From assembly GCA_965662365.1 (NCBI GenBank), contig CBFIHR010000067.1:1-25066 (forward strand): a DNA stretch of 25,066 nucleotides, given 5' to 3'. Below are positions 7,097 to 14,331 of the stretch, one piece after another. The position numbers were made by a program, and so were the translations under genes. Every line of letters begins with the position of its first letter. Position 1 is the stretch's first letter. The notes under the pieces were generated by a model, which worked only from the letters and a program-made list of their open reading frames with translations, did no database searches and was not told the origin of the DNA. This DNA is from CAWVWD01 sp965662365. Lineage in GTDB: Bacteria > Bacteroidota > Bacteroidia > Chitinophagales > Saprospiraceae.

Positions 7097-7678
7097 ATGT
7101 CAGTAGAAAAAGAATTACAAACTCGTAGTAATCATAGTTGCGAACTATGTGCCGCAACGGAAAATTTACAACTATATGTCGTTGCACCGAAAGACGGTAC
7201 TTACGCAGAGGAATGTGTTTTGACTTGTTCGACTTGCTTATCGCAAATTGAAAATCCAAATACGATTGACGACAATCATTGGCGTTGTTTGAATGATAGT
7301 ATTTGGAATCCTGAACCAGCTGTTCAAGTTGTTGCGTGGCGAATGTTACATCACTTAACAGCGAAAGGCGTTGACTGGTCACAAGGCTTGATGGACATGA
7401 TGTATATGGAGGACGAAACGGCTGTTTGGGCGAAAGCCTTAGTCGAAGCAGCAGAAAATGCGATCGTTCATAAAGATAGTAATGGTGCGGTTTTGAGTGC
7501 TGGTGATTCTGTTGTTTTGATTCAAGACCTAAAAGTAAAAGGAGCGAACTTCACCGCAAAACGAGGAACTGCCGTCCGACGAATTTCTCTAGTTCAAGAT
7601 AACCCTGAACATATCGAGGGTCGAGTCGATGGGCAGCATATTGTGATCTTGACGAAGTACGTGAAAAAAACAAAATAA
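7097..7678 (+). CDS. phnA: PhnA/YjdM-family zinc-ribbon protein
   Basis: The N-terminal zinc ribbon has paired cysteines C-E-L-C (15-18) and C-S-T-C (44-47). The C-terminal PhnA domain (about 125-190) has the family pattern L-S-A-G-D-S-V-V-L-I-Q-D-L-K-V-K-G followed by K-R-G-T-A-V-R-R-I and V-D-G-Q-H-I-V-I-L-T-K-Y-V-K. The middle (55-125) is longer than in the 110-residue E. coli protein; this longer form is common in Bacteroidota and Proteobacteria. Despite its name, the family is not a proven phosphonatase and its role is not settled. It stands alone: no phosphonate genes are nearby. Confidence 0.88.
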   Translation: MSVEKELQTRSNHSCELCAATENLQLYVVAPKDGTYAEECVLTCSTCLSQIENPNTIDDNHWRCLNDSIWNPEPAVQVVAWRMLHHLTAKGVDWSQGLMDMMYMEDETAVWAKALVEAAENAIVHKDSNGAVLSAGDSVVLIQDLKVKGANFTAKRGTAVRRISLVQDNPEHIEGRVDGQHIVILTKYVKKTK

Positions 7679-7960
7679 CAAGAATATTTCGAAGGGGACT
7701 AATAGAGGATAAGTGGATTTGAAACTTTTTGCGATGAATTTCAGACTTTTTATGAACGAAATTGTAACTGTTAAAATAACCAAACACACAGGTCGATTAT
7801 CGTTATAAAACACTTATCTTTACAAGATTAAATTGAGTACTTACTGATTTTTTATTTGTAAAAACGGGCTGATATCATATTTATCAGATTGGCTAAATAG
7901 ATAACTTTCTTGATAAGATTGGATACTTTACTATTTGATAACGGTAAAGAATTCAGCCTT

Positions 7961-8548
7961 ATGAAGTGTAAATACACAAAAAAATTGAGATACTTTTATA
8001 CTGTTATATTTATTAGTTGCTATTATTTAGCTTTTGCACAGACGAAAGACCTACCGAATAGCTTCACATACAAGGTATTAGGGGTCGATACATATTCTCC
8101 GTATTTGGAGCAGTTATATCGTCTTGACAAACAAACGTTTGGGTTTTCGGCGATTTATAATCGTTATCTAAATAACAGTTTGAGTCTTAGTCTTCCTTTT
8201 CGTTATGGTCAAATGAATTATCCTTATGATGTTCAAGATTTTTATGAAGGCTGGACATTTTATGCTCAAGATGTAGCGGTGAAGTATAACTTTCTTACGG
8301 CAAGTGACAAAAAAGTACGACCATACATTACGGGTGGCTTGGGTTTTATGTACATCAAAGAGGCGGAGAACAATTGGGAAACACAAATCCCGATTGAGTT
8401 GGGTATTAATTATGAAATAATATCAGGTATTTTTATACAAGTCAGCACATCGTATCGTCTTTCAAATGGTGCAGACGCTTGGCATAACGGCATCGGAATT
8501 CAGTTTAATTTTGATACAAAAGCGGAGGCAGAAGTCAGCGATCGTTAG
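7961..8548 (+). CDS. small outer-membrane beta-barrel protein
   Basis: Exported protein of 195 residues. I chose ATG 7961 because it places a standard signal peptide at the N-terminus (K-C-K-Y-T-K-K-L-R, a hydrophobic stretch, then A-F-A-Q). The frame is open further up to TTG 7910, but that would add 17 residues before the signal. The mature part consists of short amphipathic strands, with V-R-P-Y-I-T-G-G-L-G-F-M-Y, S-G-I-F-I-Q-V-S-T-S-Y-R-L and G-I-G-I-Q-F-N-F. These match the outer-membrane beta-barrel (OmpA/OprG-like) pattern of Bacteroidota. No substrate can be named. The stop overlaps that of the opposite-strand methyltransferase by 4 nt, so the two are tail to tail without a separate terminator. 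Confidence 0.72.
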   Translation: MKCKYTKKLRYFYTVIFISCYYLAFAQTKDLPNSFTYKVLGVDTYSPYLEQLYRLDKQTFGFSAIYNRYLNNSLSLSLPFRYGQMNYPYDVQDFYEGWTFYAQDVAVKYNFLTASDKKVRPYITGGLGFMYIKEAENNWETQIPIELGINYEIISGIFIQVSTSYRLSNGADAWHNGIGIQFNFDTKAEAEVSDR

Positions 8549-9678
8549 AGTAATTTCTCCAAGTAATGATACTCAATCCCAAATTGTTGCTTAATGGCAG
8601 CGATTTCTTCAAAAGCTGCTGTTCTGTTTTTTGTGGTTCTCGAGCCGACAATCATTAGATTTTTTCCGGTGTGTTCGTTGGATACAAACTCAAAAACCTT
8701 GGATTGATAGCCGTTGCCTTCAAGCATCAAAGCCCGAATGCCGTCCGTAATCATTTCGGCTTGTCGTTCTTCTAGTATGCCGTGTTTCAGAACTGACTGT
8801 AGCGGATTTGATTTTTGCATTTGTTGTCGTACTTGCTTATGACAACAAGGGGCAGCGACAATCAATGTCGCCTCTGATAAAATGCCTTTTGCTAAGGCTA
8901 TGTCGGTGGCAATATCGCAAGCATGCAGTGCTATCAAAACATCAATCTGCTCGGCAGGATAATCATTAATATCTTGAGCGATAAATCGTAAATTATCAAA
9001 ACCTACTTTTGTGGAAACATCATTACAAAAATCTACTAAATGCTCCCGTAACTCAATACCTGTCAGCGTTACATCAAGGTTTAAAACATTGACTAAATAA
9101 TCGTACAAAGCGAAAGTTAAATAGCCTTTTCCGCTTCCCATATCGACAATATTGATGCGTTGCGGCAGCGGCGTTGATTGCAATAAGCCATCAATAATTT
9201 CGATATATTTATCGATTTGCTTGTATTTTGATTGCCAATTTTTTAGAACTTTTCCCTCTTTACTGGTAATGCCTAAATAGTGTAAATAAGGACGATTAGG
9301 AGTTACAAAACGCTTTTTGGCTTTGTTGTGATGGCGTTGTGGTTTTGGATTTTGGGCGTTTTTTGTCAAAATATTTAGCTTGCCTTTTTTTGAAATATTT
9401 AAGGAATAGTTTTTATCCGTTGTTAATAAATGAGCATTCCGAAAGTCTTCTGTGAGGTGCAACTGAATTACTTCCAGACCTTCTTCTACCGAAAAATTCT
9501 GTACTTCGTCTTTTGTTTCGTAATGATAAGTAAACGATAAATTCAAATCACCTCGTAACTCAATTAACCGTACATAGATATTTTGCAACGCACTTCGATA
9601 GCGTGTTTTGCTTAGCGTCAGTTTGACGAAAGTATCCTTGAAAATGCTTTGACGGATCAATGTTATGTATTCGTTCAT
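8545..9678 (-). CDS. SAM-dependent methyltransferase (Methyltransf_32 type)
   Basis: Class I methyltransferase. The SAM-binding loop is V-D-M-G-S-G-K-G-Y-L-T-F-A, near residue 180, followed by the acidic strand end L-T-G-I-E-L-R and the motif L-H-A-C-D-I-A-T-D-I-A-L. The A-A-P-C-C-H-K sequence near 275 is characteristic of the PF13679 group, which includes eukaryotic METTL25-like proteins. The N-terminal 130 residues are basic with a K-A-K-K-R patch and may bind nucleic acid. The substrate is unknown; an RNA or protein target is inference. A -10-like element (CAAAAGTA read in reverse) lies just upstream. Its end overlaps the barrel gene on the other strand. Confidence 0.85.
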   Translation of the reverse strand: MNEYITLIRQSIFKDTFVKLTLSKTRYRSALQNIYVRLIELRGDLNLSFTYHYETKDEVQNFSVEEGLEVIQLHLTEDFRNAHLLTTDKNYSLNISKKGKLNILTKNAQNPKPQRHHNKAKKRFVTPNRPYLHYLGITSKEGKVLKNWQSKYKQIDKYIEIIDGLLQSTPLPQRINIVDMGSGKGYLTFALYDYLVNVLNLDVTLTGIELREHLVDFCNDVSTKVGFDNLRFIAQDINDYPAEQIDVLIALHACDIATDIALAKGILSEATLIVAAPCCHKQVRQQMQKSNPLQSVLKHGILEERQAEMITDGIRALMLEGNGYQSKVFEFVSNEHTGKNLMIVGSRTTKNRTAAFEEIAAIKQQFGIEYHYLEKLL

Positions 9679-9691
9679 TATCGTTTTTTTA

Positions 9692-9699
9692 CAAAAGTA
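9692..9699 (-). promoter_or_regulatory. -7 element of the methyltransferase promoter
   Basis: On the minus strand TACTTTTG matches TAnnTTTG exactly and lies 13 nt before the ATG at 9678, implying a very short 5' leader. I see no clear -33 TTTG at the right distance, so support is partial. Confidence 0.4.
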
Positions 9700-9760
9700 C
9701 AGATTAAATATTATCAGAATAACTGTTAAATTATTTTATTCTTAAATTACAGATATTTAT

Positions 9761-10522
9761 TTAATGCTTCATTTCTAAACCATAACCAAACAAGGCAAAA
9801 TCATATTTTACAGGATCATTTGGGTCAAACTGTTTGAGTTTTTCGGTGAGTTCGAGGACAGTTTTCCAGTCTGTTTGTTTTCTTTCAATCAAGCTGAATT
9901 TTCGAGCGACTCTATCGACATGTACATCCAGCGGCATCAGGAGTTGACTCGGTTTGATGCGTTTCCACAATCCAAAATCGACACCTTTGTCGTCATCTCG
10001 CACCATCCAGCGGAGAAACATATTAAGCCGCTTACAAGTCGATTTGCGTAGCGGAGTGGCGACGTGTTTTTGTGTCCGTTTGGGAGCGTTCTCGTGATCA
10101 AAAAACTGTTGATGAAAACCAGCTAATGCTTTCCCGATATGCTTATCGGATTCGGGAAGATGTTTGGCGAAAGCCAGTTCTAAACTATCGTTTTTGGTAT
10201 AATATCGTTTGAAAAAATCCAAAAAGTAGAGGGTGTCTGTCGGTTGAAATGTCCGATGTTTCCATTTTAGAAATGGTTTTAAATCGCTCTCCTCATAATT
10301 TAACACAAAATCATGTGGTGCATTATCCATGAGGTTCAACAATTCTTTTGATTTGTTAATAATCGTCACTCGTTGCCCCCAGGCTAACATTGCGACCCAA
10401 AAACCAATTATTTCAATATCCTGTAATTTCGAAAATTGATGTGGAATCGAAATCGGGTCATTTTCAATAAATTCAGGTTGATTATATTTTATGACTAAAC
10501 GCTCTAAAAGTTCGTGATTCAT
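9761..10522 (-). CDS. TIGR02757 (DUF2400) family protein
   Basis: Conserved protein of 253 residues known as TIGR02757/DUF2400. I chose the ATG at 10522 (MNHELLERLV), 10 nt after the stop of the upstream acyltransferase; an ATG at 10582 would add 20 residues and overlap that gene by 50 nt. Recognisable blocks are D-P-I-S-I-P-H, the strongly conserved A-W-G-Q-R, L-R-W-M-V-R-D, and P-L-D-V-H-V-D-R-V-A-R. The last block resembles the Asp-containing helix of HhH-GPD DNA glycosylases, so a link to DNA or nucleic acid processing is possible but unproven. It shares a transcript with the acyltransferase in front. Confidence 0.88.
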   Translation of the reverse strand: MNHELLERLVIKYNQPEFIENDPISIPHQFSKLQDIEIIGFWVAMLAWGQRVTIINKSKELLNLMDNAPHDFVLNYEESDLKPFLKWKHRTFQPTDTLYFLDFFKRYYTKNDSLELAFAKHLPESDKHIGKALAGFHQQFFDHENAPKRTQKHVATPLRKSTCKRLNMFLRWMVRDDDKGVDFGLWKRIKPSQLLMPLDVHVDRVARKFSLIERKQTDWKTVLELTEKLKQFDPNDPVKYDFALFGYGLEMKH

Positions 10523-10532
10523 TATTGATGAT

Positions 10533-11090
10533 TTACCAAGTTGTATTTTTATCAATGCCATCTTTGGCGTATTTTGGTGCAATAGTCAGATAAAAATCCA
10601 TCAGTTGTTGTATTTCTTTATCCTTATCGCCAGTCGGATACATTAAGTCGCCGACGACAACTCGCTTTCGTTTAAAGTCAAAACCAATCGGCTGAATCGG
10701 AATATTGGCCGCTAAGGCAATATGATAAAAACCAGTTTTTATTTTGGTGACTTTTTTACGTGTGCCTTCGGGGGCTAAAGCTAAGACAAAGCGTTTTTCT
10801 GCTTTATAAATAGCCGCAATTTGTTGTACCAAATCATTACGTTTATAACGATAGACTGGGCGTCCGCCCAAAGCTCGAAAGATGAAACCATGTGGAAACT
10901 GAAAAAGTTGATGTTTACCGATATAATTGACTTGTAGATTAACCGACCATTTTGTCATCAAGCCGATGATGAAATCCCAATTTGTGGTATGAGGAATAAC
11001 AGGAATGATAAACTTGTCTAACTTCGGAACTTCGCCATCTATATCCCAACCGAATTGACGAAAAATCCAATAAAATAGTTTACTAAACAT
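10533..11090 (-). CDS. PlsC-like lysophospholipid acyltransferase
   Basis: A short (185 aa) member of the 1-acyl-glycerol-3-phosphate acyltransferase superfamily. The catalytic H-x4-D motif is H34-T-T-N-W-D39 and the substrate-binding P-E-G-T-R is at 107-111. A hydrophobic block with F-R-A-L-G-G-R-P-V-Y corresponds to motif II and I-P-I-Q-P-I-G-F-D to motif IV. It probably works at the inner membrane face in phospholipid or lipid A-related acylation, but the HTTNWD form and small size mark a divergent group, so the acceptor is not predictable. It is first of a two-gene unit with the TIGR02757 protein. Confidence 0.85.
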   Translation of the reverse strand: MFSKLFYWIFRQFGWDIDGEVPKLDKFIIPVIPHTTNWDFIIGLMTKWSVNLQVNYIGKHQLFQFPHGFIFRALGGRPVYRYKRNDLVQQIAAIYKAEKRFVLALAPEGTRKKVTKIKTGFYHIALAANIPIQPIGFDFKRKRVVVGDLMYPTGDKDKEIQQLMDFYLTIAPKYAKDGIDKNTTW

Positions 11091-11394
11091 AATTTGTACT
11101 TTGGTTAACTTTTAGATGGGAATAATGATACACAACTTCGTTAAGTTATGCAACCGATTATAAAAAATATATTTTATAAAATATAAAACTTTTTAAAATA
11201 TATTGTAAATATAAATATTTTTAAGGTATTGTTTATTAAGAAGTTGAGTGGTAGAGGTGTATGAAAGAATTTAAATATTTGATGTGTAATATTATTAAAG
11301 TTATACTAACGAAGTATTGATAAGAAGTTGTTTTAGGTAAAAAAGTCGCTTCGAAAGGTATAATTTTTTTGATACGAATCGATGTTTATATATT
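11091..11394. other. AT-rich intergenic space before the acyltransferase
   Basis: Dominated by A/T runs (around 11160-11225) with no open frame of note on either strand. It should contain the acyltransferase promoter. Nothing else could be supported. Confidence 0.4.
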
Positions 11395-11395
11395 A

Positions 11396-11436
11396 ATAAA
11401 AAGCGTTTACCAAACTCGTGAAAGTTCAGTAAACGC
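11396..11436 (-). terminator. Rho-independent terminator of pdxA
   Basis: On the minus strand GCGTTTAC (11436-11429) pairs with GTAAACGC (11410-11403) around an 18-nt loop, followed directly by TTTTTATT. It lies 34 nt after the pdxA stop codon. Confidence 0.8.
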
Positions 11437-11470
11437 CACTGAAATAGGGTTTCAAAATTACTTTCCGAAG

Positions 11471-12583
11471 TTAATCGTCGGTAATAACCTCTTCGCCCAT
11501 TTCTCTCAATCGTTTTTCTTCTTCTTTAAGCATTTTTGCTAATTCGATTGGATTTTTCTTATGCAAAGGATTAGCGTTCATTTCCATATACTTCGTTCTG
11601 TATCGTACAATATCAATTGCTAAAAATAAGGCTTGACGGAAGGAGGCAGGATTTGCTTCATTATTACCAGCAATATCGTGAGCGGTGCCATGATCAGGCG
11701 AAGTCCGAATAATCGGCAAGCCAGCCGTATAATTTACGCCATCACCAAACGACAAAGTCTTGAAAGGGACTAAACCCTGGTCATGATACATCGCCAAAAC
11801 AGCATCAAAATTCTTGTAGGTTCCCGAGCCAAAAAATCCATCTGCAGAATAAGGGCCAATCGCAATAATGCCTTTTTTCTTAGCTTCTTGCAATGCCGGA
11901 ATAATGATTTTATCTTCTTCACTGCCTAATACACCATCGTCGCCAGCGTGAGGATTCAAGCCCATTACAGCGATTTTTGGTCTATCAATTCCGAAATCAA
12001 TACGAAGCGTTTCACGCATTAAATTTAGTTTTTCTAAGATGCGTTCTCTCGTAATATTTTCTGCGACTTTCGTAATCGGTAAGTGATTGGTCACCAGACC
12101 GACACGCAAATCACGATTGATCATAAACATCAAACTTTCCTTGATGCCGAAGTTTTCTGTTAAAAATTCGGTGTGGCCAGGATATTTGAAACCAGCCATA
12201 TTCATCGCTTTTTTGTGAATTGGAGCAGTTACCAAAGCGTCAATCAAGCCCATTTTTAAATCATTCGTTGCAGCTTCTAACGATTTAATAGCAAACTCGC
12301 CACCGATTTCGTTGACTTGACCGAGTTTGATATTGACATTGTCATTCCAACAATTGACGATATTGATTTTATCATCATTAATATCGTCTGCACCTTTTGT
12401 ATGATGATAATCCAAATCCTCGATTTCAATCGTTTTTTTATGGTAAGAAACGACTTTTGAAGAACCATAAATCACAGGTACACAGCGGTCGATAATTCTA
12501 CTATCGCTAATGGTTTTCAAAATTACTTCCAGACCGATTCCATTAATATCCCCGATACTAATACCTACTCTTATCTTTTTCAT
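11471..12583 (-). CDS. pdxA: 4-hydroxythreonine-4-phosphate dehydrogenase
   Basis: NAD-dependent enzyme of the DXP-dependent vitamin B6 pathway that oxidises and decarboxylates 4-phosphohydroxy-threonine to 3-amino-2-oxopropyl phosphate. The start G-I-S-I-G-D-I-N-G-I-G is the family N-terminus. The metal-binding histidines lie in G-H-T-E-F-L-T, N-P-H-A-G-D-D-G and Y-H-D-Q-G-L-V-P-F-K. The C-terminal block T-S-P-D-H-G-T-A-H-D-I-A-G is diagnostic. At 370 residues it is slightly longer than E. coli PdxA because of an insertion around residues 55-85 usual in Bacteroidota. It is a single-gene unit with its own -7 element and terminator. PLP made by this pathway is the cofactor of MetY and of the CBS-like enzyme in this window, although no regulatory link is visible. 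Confidence 0.97.
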   Translation of the reverse strand: MKKIRVGISIGDINGIGLEVILKTISDSRIIDRCVPVIYGSSKVVSYHKKTIEIEDLDYHHTKGADDINDDKINIVNCWNDNVNIKLGQVNEIGGEFAIKSLEAATNDLKMGLIDALVTAPIHKKAMNMAGFKYPGHTEFLTENFGIKESLMFMINRDLRVGLVTNHLPITKVAENITRERILEKLNLMRETLRIDFGIDRPKIAVMGLNPHAGDDGVLGSEEDKIIIPALQEAKKKGIIAIGPYSADGFFGSGTYKNFDAVLAMYHDQGLVPFKTLSFGDGVNYTAGLPIIRTSPDHGTAHDIAGNNEANPASFRQALFLAIDIVRYRTKYMEMNANPLHKKNPIELAKMLKEEEKRLREMGEEVITDD

Positions 12584-12650
12584 ATTATTATTTATAAACG
12601 CATCAATGCAGTCCGCCGCATAAATGCGTATTTTTCAAAATATTGATTTG

Positions 12651-12658
12651 CAAAGATA
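12651..12658 (-). promoter_or_regulatory. -7 element of the pdxA promoter
   Basis: TATCTTTG on the minus strand is an exact match to TAnnTTTG, 68 nt before the pdxA ATG. A -33 TTTG is not evident at the usual distance. Confidence 0.45.
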
Positions 12659-12757
12659 ATAAAAAGACTTTGCTGTTTGGAATTTCTATTTTTGATGATT
12701 TTTGTAACACTAAAACAATTTTCGTTATACGGACTTTCTATCTAAAAAGATTTAATT

Positions 12758-13414
12758 ATGAACAAACCAAAAATTATATATTTTTTTGATACGCTTTGTG
12801 GCTGGTGCTACGGATTTAGTCCGGTCATTAAACAAATTGCAGAGAAATACAAGGACGAATTTGACTTTGAAGTCATCAGCGGCGGTATGGTCATGGGCGA
12901 ACGAGTGCAGCCCGCAAGTGTTATGGCAGATTATATTTTGAAAGCTTACAAGCCACTCGAAAACCGCACTGGCGTTACTTTTGGCGAACCTTACTTAGAC
13001 ATGTTGCGAGAAGGCACACGCCTACAATCGTCACTCGAACCAGCTTTAGTCATGACGACTTTTAAGCAATATCAACCTGAAAAAGCAGTTGCTTTCGCTC
13101 ACGATTTACAGAAGTTAAATTACCTTGAAGGAGTTGATTTAAACGATTTTGAAAATTATAAAAATTTGGTTGAAGCCTACGGGTTAGATTGGTCAAGTTT
13201 TAAGAATACATTACAGACAGAATCGATTCAAAAAACAACTTATTCAGATTTTGCTTTGGCACAAGCCTATCAGGTGAGTGGTTTTCCGACTGTTTTTTTT
13301 GAAAATGATACCGTTCGTAGTGCGATTGCGAGAGGTTATCAACCGCTTGAAAGATTGGAGGATATTATACAGCAAGTGTTGGAATATCAGCGGAAACAAA
13401 TGGCCGAAAATTAG
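12758..13414 (+). CDS. DsbA-family thiol oxidoreductase
   Basis: Thioredoxin-fold protein of 218 residues with the active site C14-G-W-C17 right after the first strand (I-I-Y-F-F-D-T-L). A long helical insertion follows, and the cis-proline loop is S-G-F-P-T-V-F-F, as in the DsbA/FrnE group. There is no signal peptide, so it acts in the cytoplasm, unlike periplasmic DsbA. It probably handles thiol-disulfide exchange or isomerisation on unknown partners. A single-gene unit: a hairpin follows at 13462-13493. The neighbouring methionine/cysteine operon is probably coincidental but both concern thiols. Confidence 0.85.
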   Translation: MNKPKIIYFFDTLCGWCYGFSPVIKQIAEKYKDEFDFEVISGGMVMGERVQPASVMADYILKAYKPLENRTGVTFGEPYLDMLREGTRLQSSLEPALVMTTFKQYQPEKAVAFAHDLQKLNYLEGVDLNDFENYKNLVEAYGLDWSSFKNTLQTESIQKTTYSDFALAQAYQVSGFPTVFFENDTVRSAIARGYQPLERLEDIIQQVLEYQRKQMAEN

Positions 13415-13461
13415 AAGCTTAACTTGAGCTTGTAACACATAATTATGAGTAATTTTTTGAT

Positions 13462-13493
13462 GGTTTACTACCGCTTTATTGTGGTAGTAAACC
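13462..13493. terminator. perfect hairpin after the DsbA-family gene
   Basis: GGTTTACTACC (13462-13472) pairs over 11 bp with GGTAGTAAACC (13483-13493) around GCTTTATTGT. The U-run is weak (CTAAAAATTT on the right, ATTTTTTG on the left), so termination strength is uncertain. The loop repeats that of the hairpin at 18077-18109. Confidence 0.6.
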
Positions 13494-13659
13494 TAAAAAT
13501 TTATCCTCAAACTTAACCTAAAGACCATAAGTATTTCAACATAATAAAAATCTTCTATTTTAAAATTTATGATAAATTCGATTATTTTTTATTAAATTCT
13601 TAACAAAAAATAGTAAAAGCTAAAAATTTTATATAAAAACAGTTTTTTGAAAACTTTAA

Positions 13660-13692
13660 TTTGGAAATGTAAGTTCTATCCGTATATATTTA
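13660..13692 (+). promoter_or_regulatory. probable promoter of the riboswitch / met operon
   Basis: TTTG (13660-13663), a 21-nt spacer and TATATTTA (13685-13692), one base from TAnnTTTG, fit the Bacteroidota consensus. The predicted start, near 13699, lies about 28 nt before the first riboswitch stem. The 245 nt between the DsbA-family gene and this site show nothing else except the hairpin at 13462. Confidence 0.5.
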
Positions 13693-13726
13693 CACCATCA
13701 AATCACGCCGATAAAGTGTGTGATTG

Positions 13727-13843
13727 ATTTATACAGAAGAGGTGAGAGAACAGGCTCGAAGATCCTCTGGCAACCCTGCAAAATTTCAAAGAAAGTTTGC
13801 CGCAGAAGGTGCTAATTCCTGCCCGATATTGGGAACTATAAAT
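13727..13843 (+). ncRNA. SAM-I (S-box) riboswitch
   Basis: Class I S-adenosylmethionine aptamer. P1 closes between ATTTATA (13727-13733) and TATAAAT (13837-13843). P2 is AGAGG (13738-13742) with CCTCT (13764-13768), with the inner GAG/CTC and the GAAGA kink-turn side. The conserved GCAACC (13770-13775) follows, P3 is CTGC with GCAG, and the signature GGTGCTAATTCCTGC starts at 13808. P4 is CCCG with the TGGG side. The known role is to repress methionine genes when SAM is high. No intrinsic terminator follows directly; the first ATG (13862) is only 18 nt on and lies in a palindromic AATTAATT pair, so control of translation of the short leader is plausible. The genes downstream are metY, metX and hom. 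Confidence 0.92.
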
Positions 13844-13861
13844 TAATTACAAAAATTAATT

Positions 13862-13987
13862 ATGACAACTTTATTTCCTATCAATTCAGGCGTTTTTACA
13901 CAAAATTTCACAGATTTCTATTTTACAATTTCTACTTCAAAAAAGTATTCTACACGATGTCGAATGTGCTGTTGCTGTTGTAGCTAA
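13862..13987 (+). CDS. polycysteine leader peptide upstream of metY
   Basis: A 41-codon frame from ATG 13862 to TAA 13985-13987. The last ten residues are R-C-R-M-C-C-C-C-C-S: Cys at 33 and at 36-40, encoded TGC TGT TGC TGT TGT. Six cysteines in the last nine codons, in a genome where cysteine is rare in proteins, fit a leader whose translation measures charged tRNA-Cys. Polycysteine leader ORFs acting as cysteine-responsive attenuators are established in mycobacteria; I know of no proof in this phylum. It sits between the SAM riboswitch and metY, whose product assimilates sulfide into homocysteine. The rest of the peptide is not recognisable and has no signal. An internal ATG (13964) would give M-C-C-C-C-C-S alone. 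A chance ORF cannot be ruled out without comparing relatives. Confidence 0.7.
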   Translation: MTTLFPINSGVFTQNFTDFYFTISTSKKYSTRCRMCCCCCS

Positions 13988-14056
13988 TCATCACGTTTTC
14001 GACTAATTTTCTTATTACAAATGTTTTCGAAAAATGACTTTTTAGCTTTAGCTAAA
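13983..14056 (+). promoter_or_regulatory. alternative RNA hairpins after the polycysteine codons
   Basis: GCTAA (13983-13987, which includes the leader stop codon) can pair with TTAGC (14042-14046), supported inside by TTTTCGA (13995-14001) with TCGAAAA (14027-14033). The same TTAGC can instead join a smaller hairpin, TTTAGC-TTTA-GCTAAA (14041-14056). The two folds exclude each other. A ribosome paused on the cysteine codons would cover the 5' foot of the first. Neither is followed by a U-run, so their effect would be indirect. Confidence 0.4.
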
Positions 14057-14136
14057 TAACCTTGTTGTATTCTTTCGTTTGTAATTTTCTAAAAAAATAA
14101 GTTCGGAAATTCTAAAAACAGAGCGAAAACTTGCTA

Positions 14137-14210
14137 CGTCTATTCGTTTGGGTGCACACTTACGACTTGATAATCAGCAGTTTGCGTAATAGACGAATTA
14201 TAGATTTTTT
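14137..14210 (+). terminator. terminator-like hairpin in the met leader
   Basis: CGTCTATT (14137-14144) is perfectly complementary to AATAGACG (14188-14195). A shifted alternative pairs TCTATTCGT (14139-14147) with ACGAATTATAGA (14193-14204), and six T follow at 14205-14210. The loop is long (43-45 nt). This is the best candidate for an attenuator between the leader peptide and metY. The stem is only moderately stable by inspection. Confidence 0.45.
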
Positions 14211-14255
14211 CAATCAAATTAATTAAATAATCACTATGTGTCAACTTAATATTAA

Positions 14256-14304
14256 ACCTCTCGCCCAGTCTCTATCCTAAAGGAAGAGAGGGCAGGGCAG
14301 AGGT
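14256..14304 (+). repeat. long stem-loop just before metY
   Basis: Nested arms ACCTCT/AGAGGT (14256-14261, 14299-14304), GCCC/GGGC, TCTCT/AGAGA and TCCT/AGGA close on an AA loop, with small interior loops. Outside them ATGTGTC (14236-14242) can pair with the GACACACAT stretch near 14309-14317. It is much richer in G and C than its surroundings, ends 27 nt before the metY ATG, and looks either like part of the regulatory leader or like a dispersed palindromic element. Confidence 0.7.
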
Positions 14305-14331
14305 GAAAGACACACATTAAATCAAAAAATC

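Noticed and set aside
7589..7813. Minus-strand frames opposite the end of the phnA gene
   Set aside because: They run antisense to the conserved PhnA domain, and their translations show no domain.
14236..14280. 14-codon frame M-C-Q-L-N-I-K-P-L-A-Q-S-L-S before metY
   Set aside because: Only one Cys, and it lies within the stem-loop 14256-14304; I see no reason to think it is translated.
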